Shown here in pieces: positions 45,385 to 58,543 of a stretch of 64,000 nucleotides of DNA; within the stretch, counting starts at the first letter, position 1; each line of letters starts with the position of its first letter. The stretch is taken from contig CALNVZ010003434.1 in the NCBI GenBank assembly GCA_940671915.1, positions 2,946,719 to 3,010,718 of the forward strand. The letters are read 5' to 3'. Origin of the DNA: Paracentrotus lividus. Lineage: Eukaryota > Echinodermata > Echinoidea > Camarodonta > Echinidae. The position numbers were made by a program, and so were the translations under genes. The notes below the pieces were generated by a model. That model saw only the letters and a list, made by a program, of their open reading frames with translations. It did no database searches and was not told the origin of the DNA.

Positions 45385-46175
45385 TTGAGTGACCTACTTC
45401 TCCCACTGCACTCGTTGTATATGACGTCTTGCTTGCAAACACTCTTCATGGTCTTTTAATGTTATCAAAGTGGGAAGCGATTATTGTGTAAATTTAAATA
45501 GTGCAAATACAATTTTCCCCAAAAGAAATTTTTTAATTGATCTACTTTTCCAATTCTTATTTAATGTACATGTACATGACAGGGAAAAAACTCTTATAGG
45601 TTTTTCAATGTCATCAAAGTGGAATACATGTACTTCACCTTTAATTGTGACGACTGTTGTTGTGGGCATTCCATGGGAATCCAGTGACAATTTTCTTCAT
45701 TTAAATGCTTTAAAATTGTGTATTTTTCCCGAAAAATTCTTAAGTGACCTCCTTTAGCCTAGCTTCCTGTACATGAAGTTTTGTCCTCCAACATTCTTGA
45801 AAGTCTCTTGATGGCTTCAAAGTAGAGTACATGCATGTCTTCAGTCAAGACAGTTTCATTTTGTACATGCTGTAAGAATCAATCTACATTTTCCGCCGCA
45901 AAATTTTTGAAAATTGCACGTATCTTCGCAAAACAATTATTGAACTACCTCCTCCAGCTTCACTTCCTGTACATGAAGTATTGTCCTCCAACATTCTTGG
46001 AATTCTTTCAATGGCTTCAGAGTGAAATATGAATTTAATGAAATCAATATTGTTATGTTCATTCATTGGGAATCCATCTTCATTTTTCCTGCAAAACAAT
46101 TATTGATCGACCTTTCCCATCTACAGTCAATGCACATGAAGTCTAATTGCTCTCAAAGGCTCTTGAATGTTTTTT
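45385..46175. repeat. Degenerate tandem repeat, about five copies of 150-210 bp
   Basis: Units near 45,390, 45,539, 45,746, 45,942 and 46,107 share GACCTCCTTTAGC-like starts, CTTCCTGTACATGAAGT, GTCCTCCAACATTCTTG and ATGGCTTCAAAGT segments at varying similarity. Units 3 and 4 are the closest pair. Confidence 0.75.
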
Positions 46176-49100
46176 TAAAATTTATTCTTTAATGTCAACA
46201 ACATGAATTGCATCAATGGTTGTTTTTTATCGTGACTCTATAGAATTATAATCCCTAGAAAATATAAAAATAACACATGAATTAATGATTATTTTATTAA
46301 AATGATAATTTTGCCCACATTTGAGAGTATAAATATAGACTTCACATATTTGAGGACTGCAAAATTACAGTTGTAATTTACTAGATAGCTATGTCTAGAT
46401 AATTTTACATATTACAAGTAAAGCATGATCATTTTATTTTCAGTTGGTATTTTAAAAATTTGGATTACTCTCTAAAAATTATTCCCCCAAATCATTGAGC
46501 TCTAACTCATTATACAGAAATTTTAAAACTTATCTGCATTCCTGTAAACTTTAACTGCACATATACATCTAGTTATAGATTCTGAACCAAGTATCTAAAC
46601 TATGTGGAGCTGAGTAGAGGACAGCGTTAAAATGAATTTCTTTTATTTTCTGGTTTTTGCAGAAAAATAGATCTAATCATTTTAATCTGATATGCTTTTT
46701 TTTCACCAAAGGATATTATTCTGAAAGATTCCTATAACATACTCCATTATATAATATCGCAGCACACATCTGTGACACTGTTTTCTAATCGCCGTCTCCA
46801 AGTTAATCTGGAATCTCAGCGATTTATGAAGAGCTTTCATGCCAGGAGCATGTTATAATGCCTGTATGCGGTGCATCCATTACAGTCATATAACACTCTC
46901 TGTGCACTGAATCTTCAAACTGTGGCTCTCTCAACTGACATTGTTTCTGTCATAAGGTCAGGAGATGCAAAATGGAGAGAAAAATTGATGGAGAAAAATA
47001 ACGTTCAGTGCATATAATAATAATAAATGCAGCATTTTTAATGCGCCATAGTTCTAGTAAAAACTATTCAGAGGTGCAGAGGCCTTAGAATCCTTATCAG
47101 TAACGATTCCTTGTTTGAGATATTTGTTAAAATCATATTTGGACTGATGGAATTTTAGTATTATGAGATTGCAAAACTAGTGGAATAAGATTTTGTTTGT
47201 TTGTTTGTTTGTTTGCTTGTTTGCTTTTTACTTGGATGACAAAGATGTTGTTTGTTTAATTATTTTTCTCCTCTCTCTCTCTCTCTCTCTCTCTATCACC
47301 CCTCTCTTTCTGTATTTCTTTCTTCTTCTTCCTATCGCTGTATTCCCTCTCTGTTGAAGTGTTCATACTAAGACTCCCCTCTCTCGCTTTCTCTCTCTCT
47401 CTCTTCTGCCTTCCATTCTTTTCCCCTTTGTGTCACTTCCAAGTAGAGAAGCCCTCTATGAAATTTGATCTCCTATTCCGAAAAAAAAAAGGTACAGAAT
47501 AAAACTAAAAAGAGGTAAAAAGCATGCTGGTGAGAGCATGCTGATTGTAACATGCAGCCCTGCCGTCCTATATCAAATGAACTCGCTTGTACATCAGTGT
47601 TTGGCTCAAGCGTGGAATTATGCACACTTTTTTCCCCCTGCTTGCATGGCTTACCACCGCTCCACGTGGTAAGCCTTCCACGTGTCCCCTGGATATCTTG
47701 TGAGCTCAAGATCGCAATCCAGATGCTTCAAACCATAACCAAAAGAGACATTCTAATTATTTACCCTGTGGCAATTCACTTCAGACTCTGTTCAATATCC
47801 ACTTGAAGCAGAATAATTTCACATTGCTTGCATGACTGGTTGGATATCCGTAATGCAAATAAAAATTATCCTCCTCTCCCTGTACATGTAACTTGTATTT
47901 AGTCTTCATCTCCCTTTTATTCCCTCTATTTTCCTTCAGATCACTTTATCCTCCATTCATTATCTTTCCATCCTGTAATCCTCCATTTTATCTGTTCCTC
48001 TTCACTTATCTCTCTCTCTCCTAACAATGCATCCTTCTTTATATCTTTTCCTTTGATTTAGTTGTCTCCATGCAATCTTTTCTTTTTTTCCCCCCTTGTC
48101 TTTATCTATCTCTCAAGCCTATCTGTCTATCTCTTATTCCTCTCTCTCTTTATATGTCTCTGTCTCTCCATTTGGCCTTCAGTTCTGCTACTCTTTGTTT
48201 CTTCTCTGTCTCTCTATCTCTCATTTTCTCCACCTATCCCTTTCTTAGTCTCAAGATTCTTTAAATTATTCTATTTTTGCTGTTGTATATTATGACATCC
48301 TATATTTTCAACCTTGCCCCTCTCTCTATCTATTTTTTTTCCATCTCTGTCTCTCTCCCTCTCTATTTCTTTCCATCACTCTCTGTCTTTCCACCTCTCT
48401 CTCTCTCTCTCTCTTTCCATCTCTCTCTCCCTCTTTCCCTATCTCTTTCTCTCTTAATATCCCAAGACATGCCAGCTTAGAAACCGGAAACGTGATATGC
48501 ATCCTTGTTGTTACCATAGCAACAAACACCATTTTTCGTCCAGCCTTGCTTATACACTCTCAATGTGTTGTGGGAGATGGCTTATTGTTAATTGATCTAA
48601 ATATAAGGAACATTATTTTCTTGTATGCTCTTAATATAGCTGAAGATTGTATTTTGTGAGATCTGTCTGTATCAACGCCCTCACTGCGCTCAAAAGACAT
48701 TGGATTTAGGAAGGATTTTACTAATGGTACTCAAAATAGAGTGACATTATTGTTGAATAATTCCCATTTTACTTCATTGCAGAGTCTTCTTACTTGACCA
48801 ATTTAGTAAATTCTTGTTTGAATTAATGTCAATGCTTTGTAGTCCTTATCTTCCCCGTTATGTTTTTATTTTTTATTTTTTTATTTCCTCTCAAGAAAGT
48901 TAGAACTGAGAATACACAACTAAGAAACTCAGTTTGTCTTAATGTGTTTTTGTGTTTTCTTGTCCCAAATTATGATATAAGTATTTTTATATTGTACTAA
49001 GATACTGGTATTTGTAATTGATATTTAAACAGTCTGCAATGGAGTTATAAGATATAATTTCTTTTAGTTTATTTGTTTTTAGTTTCTGGATCCTGAAAAG

Positions 49101-50735
49101 GTTATTGCAATTGTACTTAAGGCCTGTTTTGCACTGTGAAATAGAACAGCCATTATTAGATGTGCTTTATTTTAAGACAAGATGTGTCACAGAGTTTAAT
49201 GTGCAAGCTTATTTTTAGCTGATGTTTCTTGTCTACTGTATTTACTTTGATGTGTGTTTTTGAGCCAAATATCATTAATTATCTATTTATTTCTGTGTAG
49301 CATAAGTTTGTAGTACAAAATGAGCTGTACAAGAGAATTGCCTCTATAAGTGTACTAATAATAGAGAATATACTATCCAGCTGTAAATGAAAAAAAAAAC
49401 AAAAAGACAAAAACAGACATTTGATGTTCAGAAATGTGAAATGTAATATTGTAAATAGAATTGTTAACTCAAAAAGTACTATTGGTGTATAGAGCTGTTG
49501 TTCAAGTGATAAAGCTGTCTGTAAATGTATAAATATATATTTATATATATGTTTAAAATATTGAAAAAATAGAAAAGGAAATATGTGATCACTTCATTGA
49601 AGAATTACATAATTTTTCCGTTGTAATATTTATCTTCAGTTGAATTTGTTGTGCATTCAAGTCAAGATATATGTGGCATTTTGGCATAATCTTGTATAAT
49701 AGGCCTAGCTTAAGCCGCTTGTATTATGCTATTAAATGGGTACTATGTTGTGTATATCTGTATAAAAACAAATAATGAGTACATAAAAGATGGACAATGG
49801 ATTTATTTTAGATACAAGGAATTGGATAAAATCTCTTTTTAGAGGTATGGGTTCGATTTTGAACATTTTTTTGTGACAATTAACATTTTGTGATGCATTA
49901 TTTGTTTTAAATTGATGAACATGGCTTGCAAAAAGGAAGGGGATTTTTTTTAACCACGTGTTCTATATCAAACAAATGACATTACATAATACATGATATG
50001 GTGACTCTTTATCATTTTTTCTCTTTTGTTATTTCCAGGCTACCATATCCCACACAGAATTGAGTTATGTCACCATGTATGTAAATGTATGACCATGAAG
50101 AAAAAGATCATTGGGACATGAAGTTGTGTTTTGGTCCAAAATTATTAACATGTAAATTGAAATCAAATCAGAATCCATGAATGTCGACAAAAATATTTCT
50201 TCATGCACAAAACTTACAGTCAATATGCATTTTGTTTCATACTTTCATCAAATGTGTTTAATCACAATATATAGAATACTATATTTATATTTAAAGTTAA
50301 ATTAATTTAATAAATATTTGTCCAATTAGTTTTATGAAATTGATAAGCTATTTTGTTTAATGTTCAAAGCAATTATTTTAATATAGTATGAATTTGTTAT
50401 TTAAACTGTTGTTCAAAGATTTTACAAAGAGTATTCATGTATATGTTTAGTTCAGATAGTTTTGTTAGTTTTTAAAAGTGAGTATGATCAATTCTGATTG
50501 TTATCAACACCATTCCAAGTTATGTAATGTAATGCATTGACGGACATGTAGATCAAATAATTGAATTGGGTTTTAAAGAATCTGGTTCTACATATTTTAT
50601 TAATTAATAGAGCCTGAAAAGAGTAATGATTGCATTTTCTACATCGAGTAGTCAATTGATCATATTGGTTCAAAATTTGGTATCTCATTATAATGAGAAT
50701 GGGCTGTAATATGTCAAAAAGACATCATCCATCTA

Positions 50736-51199
50736 CAGTCTGTGTAAAAAAAAAATGGTACAGTCGGGAAAAAATTATTTAGGTAACTATGAAATCTTCT
50801 CAAATGATATGTGAAAGCAGTACCAACTTATACTAGCCAAAAGATTCTTCTCGCTGATGCACTTTGTTATAATTTGCTTTTGTAAAACAAAAATTTAAGC
50901 TAAATTTTGTGCGGCGATGAGCTAATTGAAATTACACACATCTATTGTTTCGCAGCGTTGAATTCATGGCTATTATGTGCGAAACCCATAGAAAAGCATG
51001 CGCAAAGTACATTTTTTCTTGATTATAGAAAACTGGTCATATCTCAAGATCTACAGCATCAAATGGGAGGAAAAAAATTGCAGAAGAAAGCCTGATTTTC
51101 CTACTTTATGGAAATATCAAACACTTTTAGAATGGGATTAACTTTCATACTTTAAAAAAAAAGGTTTTCCACTTGTACCATTTTATTTGATACAGACTG
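50736..51199. mobile_element. TA-flanked TIR element with CAGTCTG ends
   Basis: CAGTCTGTGTAAAAAAAAAA..TGGTACA on the left is inverted on the right as TGTACCATTTTATTTGATAC..AGACTG. Both ends are flanked by TA. No transposase ORF. Confidence 0.85.
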
Positions 51200-51556
51200 T
51201 ATATCTTCTGTTCTCATATGCACAAGGAAAAGGGAAACGAATCCATAGGAGGAAAGTTTCTTTCTATATGCTCATTGGTTTTTATATTTTAATGCACTCC
51301 TGACTTATCTAGAAGATGCAATCAATTATTCATTGGTTAATAAAGAGACTTATATTACCACGTTACAAGAGTTCTTGATGAGAAGGTCAGTTCTGCCTTA
51401 CTCCCAAAAAAGGAAGCGACATGTTAACCAGATTGAGTTATTGATGTTTCCTGTAGCGGATCTAGTCTCAGATCATACAGAAGATTTATTGGCCCATGCC
51501 CTAAAAACAGTTGAGTGGCTTCTTCTTAATTGTGTCCACCATTTACAACATCAAAT

Positions 51557-51722
51557 ATTATCTGTTGAGAGCCAGAAGGGTGTTATTGCATCTTAAAGAT
51601 GTTCTGTTGAGAACCAGAAGACGCTATTCCTGCACACAGTCAATGGTAATAGCACCCTTCTGGTTCTCAATGGAAAATCTTTGATCTTTAATAGTGTCCT
51701 TCTGGTTCTCAGCCGACAATAT
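51557..51722. repeat. Double palindrome built on TTGAGAACCAGAAG motifs
   Basis: TGTTGAGAGCCAGAAGGGTG and TGTTGAGAACCAGAAGACGC on the left are matched by AGCACCCTTCTGGTTCTCAA and AGTGTCCTTCTGGTTCTCAG on the right, giving imperfect arms of about 75 bp. Confidence 0.88.
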
Positions 51723-53441
51723 GTAAGGCACATGTGTAATATCATAGCTGAGCCGCTATTGTCCCCAGACAATTGGGTCTGAACAATCTTTAGTAGATCT
51801 AATGATGGATCCACACCTGTTTACCATATGGAGCTGCGCATGCTCTGCTTTATGAACAAATTTCATTCCTAAACACTCGTTTTGTTAAGATATGTTATAC
51901 ATGTCGGAAAGGTATTATAATATGCATTGCCATCAGTGTATATGACATGTTTAGCCGTTTTACAGAAAATCTCATTTTTGTTATTTGCATACTTTTATCC
52001 GAGTTGGGCAGAGTTGACTGTGATTTGTTTGATTTGGTCAGCATGTATCCCACCCAATGATTTTGAGATTAACTTGTAATTCAAGAACTTAATTATTACA
52101 TCAAAAATAATTCATTTTGTCAGAAATTTTCACTCTTTCTGCTGATATGTTATATATGATTCATAGTATTCTGGTATCAAATATTATTCAAAGCATAACA
52201 AAAAGGAGACGGGTATGTCTATGGGAAAAAAACCAAGACATTTATAGCATGATATCTGAAAAAAACTTGTTTTGGTCATTTAGTAACAGTACTACTAACA
52301 AACATTATACATAAATCTAATTTGGCCAAGTTTATAAATTTCAATTTTCAATTGCAATTGCAACCAGAAAATCTAAACTTCAGTTTGGCAAAATAGTGTA
52401 GACTTTTATTCCACTCATGTTCTGTCCGCTTTAATAATGCAAGTATGTATAAAATTTTTGGTGTAAAAATAAGTTTATTGTGGTAAATGTTGCCATATTT
52501 AACTTCTAAATATAAATAACTGAAACATGCACAGAAACAATTTGATTTCACAGCTCACTGGTGGAGCTACATTGTACGTCAATTTATTCTTCGACAATTG
52601 GTTCTTAGTTAACTTGCTTGAAGCACATACATTCTATCAAGGTGAATTTAATCACATTCTACTCAACATTCTATATTCATTTCAGTCCAAGAAAATGAGC
52701 TCAATTAAATTCTGTTCATCTTACAACATGTTTACCTTTTGCACAATTGCTAGGATGTGGAGCTTAAGCTGCGTTCTCAAAGCTCTTTTTCTCCATGAAT
52801 AATTCATTCCATATTTTATAATACCTCTACGTCAGACCCACACACCTCACCGCAAACTACAGAAATACTGGATTGATATCTTTTTGAGGATTGTACATAA
52901 TTGTCTTTATATAATCTATTCGGTATTATCAACCAGTAGTACCCATGTACAAGAAAACCCAGTCTTCATTGTTAACAGTCATGTAGTATGTTATGATTTC
53001 TTAATGAAATGAAGACTTTATGGTCCATGGTATGTTGGAAATGGACAGTGAATTTGTGCAATACTATTAAATCCATTTGTGTGGACAAAAATTGAAGGTC
53101 TTGGATTATTTTCTGTAGAATGGATGTTGATTGGTGGTTTTTCAGCATTGTCTATAAGAGCCAAATGACGATGTTGGTGGTGAAGATGATGATGGTGATG
53201 GTGATGATGAAGGTGATGTTGATGATGGTGATGGTGATGATAATGATGATGATGATGATGATGATGATGGTGATGTTGATGATAGTTGTTATGGTGATGG
53301 TGGTGGTGGTGGTGATGATGATGGTGGTGGTGGTGGTGATGATAATTATGATGGTGGTGGTGATGATGATGATGGTGGTGGTGATGATGGTGATGATGGT
53401 GATGATGATGATGATGATGATAGTAGTGGTGGTGGTGGTGG

Positions 53442-53477
<36 letters not shown>

Positions 53478-54780
53478 TGGTGGAGGCGATGATGAGGATG
53501 TTATGGTGATGGGCAGTTCCAAGGTAACGGAGTGACATTCAGAAGCAACATTTCAGCATTCAAACAAGTTTATCATCAAAGCTTTAATCTTTATTTACAA
53601 AGAAATGGTTCATGACAAAAGCTGATGGTACCCTCTTTTCAAAGTGATAATTTTTTTTACAGCGATCCTCTTTATTAATGAGATATGAATATTCATAATC
53701 ATGGTTACGGAGTGACGCAAAATGGACATGCATATTTGAGCAGAAAACATTTTGCTTAAACTCTATGAAATTTAAATGGCTATCACAATTTTGAGTTATT
53801 GATTGGATTCTATATTATTCTAGTATAATATGCCACCTTGCATAAAAAAATTGGTTGAATATTGTTAATTATGGCTTAAAACTTGAACCCTTGTCCGGTT
53901 ACGGAAGTGACGGTTACGGAGTGACGTGTGGTTTCCCGGTCTTTTTCATGAGGAGAAATGCATTATAAAGAAATATTAATACCAAAGTTTGTTGGAGTAG
54001 ACCATGACAATTACATTTAGCCAAAAAAATTGGCAAAAAGTGATGAGATATAAGAATTAGAGGCATTAAAGCCCCATAGTCCCATACGTGCAAATTTGGG
54101 TTTGATCGATTATTCAGCGCAAGAATACTGAATCGCATATTTTTTTACTTAAATGATTGGTTGTATTGTAAAGAAGCCTTTGTTGTAATTTCAGATCCTA
54201 ATTTGCATTTTCAAAGGCACAGCGGCACATTGAAATTTCAGCTCCATGTCCTGTTTTGCTTGAAACTGCCCTGATAATGATTATGATGGTAGTAAATAGC
54301 ACATTTATACATAAATTAAGATGACAAGGTCAAACTGAAGTAGAAAGAGAAATGTTTTCATAAGGGGAAAATGGGATATAATGTGGAGTCAATACTAGTG
54401 TGCTTGAAATGTAAACACAACAGGAATAAAGAAAAGATGGTTTTGTTAAACATGGATCTATTGTTGTACATGACAATGAGAGAGAAAAATCATACAAGTA
54501 CCATTGACAGTCCTTTACAGAACGACCAATATTTCACCAGACAAATACCGTAAAAATAAAAAGAAAGGATGGAACTGTGGTTTGCGCATGTCTATTTTCA
54601 TCTCCAGTCGCACTTAATTTTTTCAAATACCCAATTTGTAAAAGAACTAAATATATCTATCAATGCTATTCATAGCATTTTCTTTTTCTCTTTCTGGTAA
54701 ATTACATCTGTGGTTTACCGCCTTATTCTTTCTCTTAGATCTTATGTTTACACAAGGACTCTGATACATTCAGTACAACA
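51723..54780. other. Intergenic region, no gene seen
   Basis: Contains the GATGGT microsatellite at 53,160-53,515 and three GGTTACGGAGTGACG-like motifs between 53,520 and 53,930. Confidence 0.5.
53160..53515. repeat. GATGGT/GATGAT microsatellite
   Basis: About 350 bp of GAT and GGT triplets, with false poly-Met/Val frames on plus and poly-Thr/Ile on minus. Confidence 0.95.
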
Positions 54781-55279
54781 TGGGTGTGTTCAATGTCCAG
54801 TTTCAAATTTAAATGGCAACATGAATCATGAAACAAAACACAATTACAAAACGCAATTACAAAACACAGAACACAAACGGGATCAAGGTACACCGTTCAG
54901 TGTTGAAATTTAAAGCCGATTATACTTCGATCGTCTTTAAATTCCCCGCTCGCAAAAACAAACATCTGCGCTTTTTCCCCCCACTTGCACCGAAGCTTCC
55001 ACTGCGAGAGTACATTTAAAGACGTTTAAAAACTCAATTGTGTTCAGTGTCACATTTCATTGCAAGGTAAAATTGAAGCTGATCCTAATTCAAAATGCAT
55101 CTTTTTTGGCGTTAAATTTTCCTCCAAATGGAGATCTGAAAGACGTTTACTTTTACGACGGGAATGGGGACAATGAACACCCACTTTGTTTCTCTTTATA
55201 TCAGCGTTTTGTAATTGCGTTTTGAATCATGATTCATGTTGGCATTTAAAATTTGAAAATGGACATTGAACACACCCCA
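54781..55279. mobile_element. TIR element (about 500 bp) with about 75-bp inverted ends
   Basis: TGGGTGTGTTCAATGTCCAG..AACATGAATCATGAAAC..CAATTACAAAACGC is inverted on the right as GCGTTTTGTAATTGCGTTTT..ATGATTCATGTTGGC..GGACATTGAACACACCCCA. No ORF. Confidence 0.9.
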
Positions 55280-55968
55280 GGAAGGATGAGAGAAAGTGGA
55301 ATGGGGGAAGGAGAGAGAGAGAGAAGAGAGAAGAACTATTTGGAAGTCATTATAGAAAAGGCTTCAGTTTCTAAGAATTCAGTTTCATTTTTTAATCATG
55401 ATGATAGAATACACCTTGCAATACTTATCTTCTTCCACACGAGAACACTTGTTATCAAGGTTAAGTTACCTTATTAATTTGTTTCCATATAACTTAGATG
55501 CTACTCTGAATATCTGGAGAGGTAAATCAACTTCTCTAACACAGACTGTAAAGAAAGATAATATGACACAAATGAGTAAATTTGATAGAAAAATTACATC
55601 TTTTTCTTTTATTTTCAAAGGTGTGTATTACACACAATATAGATACTGTACAAGATAATCTTACACTTTGTAATCATTCATGCAGCAATATACAAATCAG
55701 TCTTGGAATGAGACTACTCCATTCTCACCCAAAAATGTCCTTTCATTAGGGAAAATACATTGTAAATAACTGCCATAATTTTGTACCGGTGCACAATCCT
55801 CATCAATATTCAAGGCTAATATTGGTTCTTAACAAAATTTTAAAATTTGTAAAAACTAAGATGAAACCATGTTATTTTACAGTGGAACCTCACCAACAAT
55901 GAAAACTGAAATTGTAACAAATGCCTAGAATGCTAACATAAATGTAAATATTTTTGTATGGCCATGAG

Positions 55969-56121
55969 AGGTCTTTCACCTAACAAGTCGTTCATAAAGT
56001 TACAAAGACTATACAAACAACTAGAACGTGTTCTTGGGTGCACCTATCATATTCTTCATTTAGCACAAGAAATGATCAGCAGTCCTCGTAACTTTGTGAA
56101 ACGACTTTGTGAAACAACCCA
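55969..56121. mobile_element. MITE (GGTGTTTCA family), opposite orientation
   Basis: TTTCACCTAACAAGTCGTTC, CTAGAACGTGTTCTTGGGTG and GTGAAACGACTTTGTGAAAC match the complement of the 32,316 element, including its internal TAGCACCCAAGAACACGTTC-type block. Confidence 0.75.
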
Positions 56122-56667
56122 ATATATATAGGTTCACTATGAAGTCATTTCCTTAATCACAAGAAGTTCCCTATAGAGTGTTAAACTTTGTTTTTCATGG
56201 ACGAGAAAAATGCAGCAAGAGATTTAAACTATCTTTGTTTTATATAAACTGCAGCAAGCACTCAATGACCCTGTTTCTATATATCACTTTCATCCGTCCT
56301 CCTACACTATAATCCAATTCAATGTCTTCTCATATAGAAGGTGGATATGTTTGTGTGGGAGACCCGACTTAAAGGGCAAAGGACTGTGTGTCCCTTTGCT
56401 CTGCTGTACGTGAGTCGGCCTCCTCCATGCAGCCCTATTCAAATTCTCAACCATAAAAAATATAAAAATATATAACTTGTCAAAATTACACAGACCATGA
56501 TTCATTTTTCATGCACTAACCTCCTTTATGGCATTATGTTACCAATATTCATTGTATGTGAAACTTTCAGAAGTTTATTCAGGTTAATTACAACTGTTGC
56601 ATAATTGCTGAATTTGGTATAATATGTCAAACAAAAGGGAACACTATACGTAAATGTATATTTTGCA

Positions 56668-57513
56668 GATATGCCAAGTTCAAAAAAAAAAATTTGCGTG
56701 AGATCGATCATTCACATCGTGTTTTAAAACAGTGCGCACGCGGCGCGCGTTACCACATGTGCGTGCGCGCAGTATTATTTTGTACACAAAGGGGTACACA
56801 CGAGTAAATGATATGCACGCGATGTATTTCGGGAAGGCGTAGTAAAGATATGCTAATTTTTATTGACGGAAAATGCTCATATAAAATTATTTAATTGTTG
56901 GATGTTGCTTGTTTAATGAATAAATATATTCTGTAAGTCCTTCTCTTTCATAATTTACCATTTAGTTGAAGATTAGACATTTTGGGGTATTTTTAAGGAT
57001 CTTTTTTCGATATGTGGCACTCCAACTAATCACGCCTACAAAGTCGGGTTTTGTGTCATAGTCTCGTTCAAGGATTCATGATTTTTGTTTGAGCTGACAG
57101 AATTTCAAAAGTCCCTTAACCAAGAGTAATTGAAATTTCGACGATGTTATGATAATTAAAACGATCCAGAGAGAATTTTGGAATGTGAGTTTTTGAAGAG
57201 CGTTAATTTAACACATGAGCCTATGGGCCCTATTACTCGTGTGCCCCCAAAGCCAAGGAGGCGCGCGCGCACGCTACACGTAGTAATCTATCTTGCATGT
57301 AACGATCGCCTGTAGGAAAACAAAGCAGTCGCAGGGATTGATGCGCGACAAAATGCCGATATTTAGCCTTTTTACATTTTGAGACTCCAAAATGGTAAAA
57401 AATCTATAATGCTACTTTTTCTCATTTTGCGTGAGAAATGGGGTGTTCTGCGTGAGACGGCCCGAAGTGCGTGATTCTCACGCAAGATGCGCGAGACTTG
57501 GTAGCTCTGATTT
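56668..57513. mobile_element. CpG-rich TIR element
   Basis: AGATATGCCAAGTTC..TTTGCGTGAGATCG is imperfectly inverted at GTGATTCTCACGCAAGATGC..ACTTGGTAGCTCT. The inside has GCGCACGCGGCGCGCG-type tracts, unusual beside its AT-rich flanks. GCGTGAGA recurs three times near the right end. Confidence 0.65.
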
Positions 57514-58060
57514 TGTCTACTACTCAAGAAATTATAATATTCTTTTTGAAATACCAGAGGGATTTATGCATTATGGATCTTAAACAAAATGCAATATTTT
57601 TTTTTGCATCTACATGAATAAGTTCAGTCAATACTAGTGGAATCCAACTGAAATCTTGGCAAAAACTATAGTATTGTAAACAACAGAAATATCAGCATTA
57701 ATCACAATATGAATTATACTGTGTTTAAATTCAGTATGTGTGTAATTAAATATTAAATATTGAAGTCAAATAGTGGCATTTTCCCCTTTGAACTTATTTT
57801 CCAACACTATTCATGAAAGGCACAATATTAATTTTACCTTGATCTACATAATACGGTACTTGTATTTTTTTTCTCAGGCACATTAAACCCAACATAATTG
57901 TTTTGTTAAATATTCCTAGTAGGTTTTTTTTGGAATTAAGCCATTGCTATTTCTGGGTGCCATTGTAATAACAGTGTTTTCTATCATAGTAACTTTGCCA
58001 GGAAAGGTAACTACCATGGTAACATTGCTCAAACGCCAATCAAAATGCAAGTATTTCATG

Positions 58061-58543
58061 AAAGTTCACCCTGGGTTTAAATTGGTTTTAAAAAATGCAG
58101 GAAAAAAAATATGAGTGAAGGTGTGGAGAAAATCGACCAAAAAAAATAACGAAGTTATGAATATTTAAAGTTTTGATTTTGTGCTTCACATGCAAGCAGT
58201 TCTCCTATGTGTTATGTAGTGTAAATTCCATTAAATGTCATTTTTTTTCAGAAGAAAATTAATCACTTCACCTGTGCAGTCGATACATCATCAAACACAT
58301 GTTAATATATATGCCTCTATCAAATTGACCCACTGCTTTATCAAGAACCATGAAAAAAGAACAAATTTATGGAATTTACATACAAAACACAAGGAGACTG
58401 CTCGCACATGACGTCACAGAATCAAACTTAAACTATTAATAACTTCGCTATTTTCTGGTCGATTTTCTTCAAACTTCATTCATATTTTTCTTTTTTTTCT
58501 GCAATTTTTAAACCAATAAATTGCAGGGTGAACTTCCCCTTTA
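58061..58543. mobile_element. MITE with about 140-bp inverted termini
   Basis: AAAGTTCACCCTGGGTTTAA..TGCAGGAAAAAAAATATGAG..GAAAATCGACCA is inverted as TGGTCGATTTTCTTCAAACT..TGCAGGGTGAACTTCCCCTT. No ORF inside. Confidence 0.88.

Larger units (their letters stand above)
43581..50735. other. Intergenic region, no gene seen
   Basis: Apart from the MITE at 44,473 and the degenerate repeat at 45,385, there are CT microsatellites at about 47,270-47,300 and pyrimidine-rich DNA at 48,000-48,470. Very AT-rich sequence fills 48,600-50,700. Reading frames in the CT-rich part are low-complexity artefacts. Confidence 0.55.

Noticed and set aside
48062..48532. Leu/Ser-rich and Arg/Glu-rich frames
   Set aside because: They arise from CT-rich simple sequence.
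49500..50700. Possible very long SGSM 3' UTR or a non-coding gene
   Set aside because: AT-rich DNA with no signal that separates it from intergenic sequence.
53120..53538. Poly-Met/Val and poly-Thr/Ile frames of about 128 codons
   Set aside because: Microsatellite translation on both strands, with no splice or start context.
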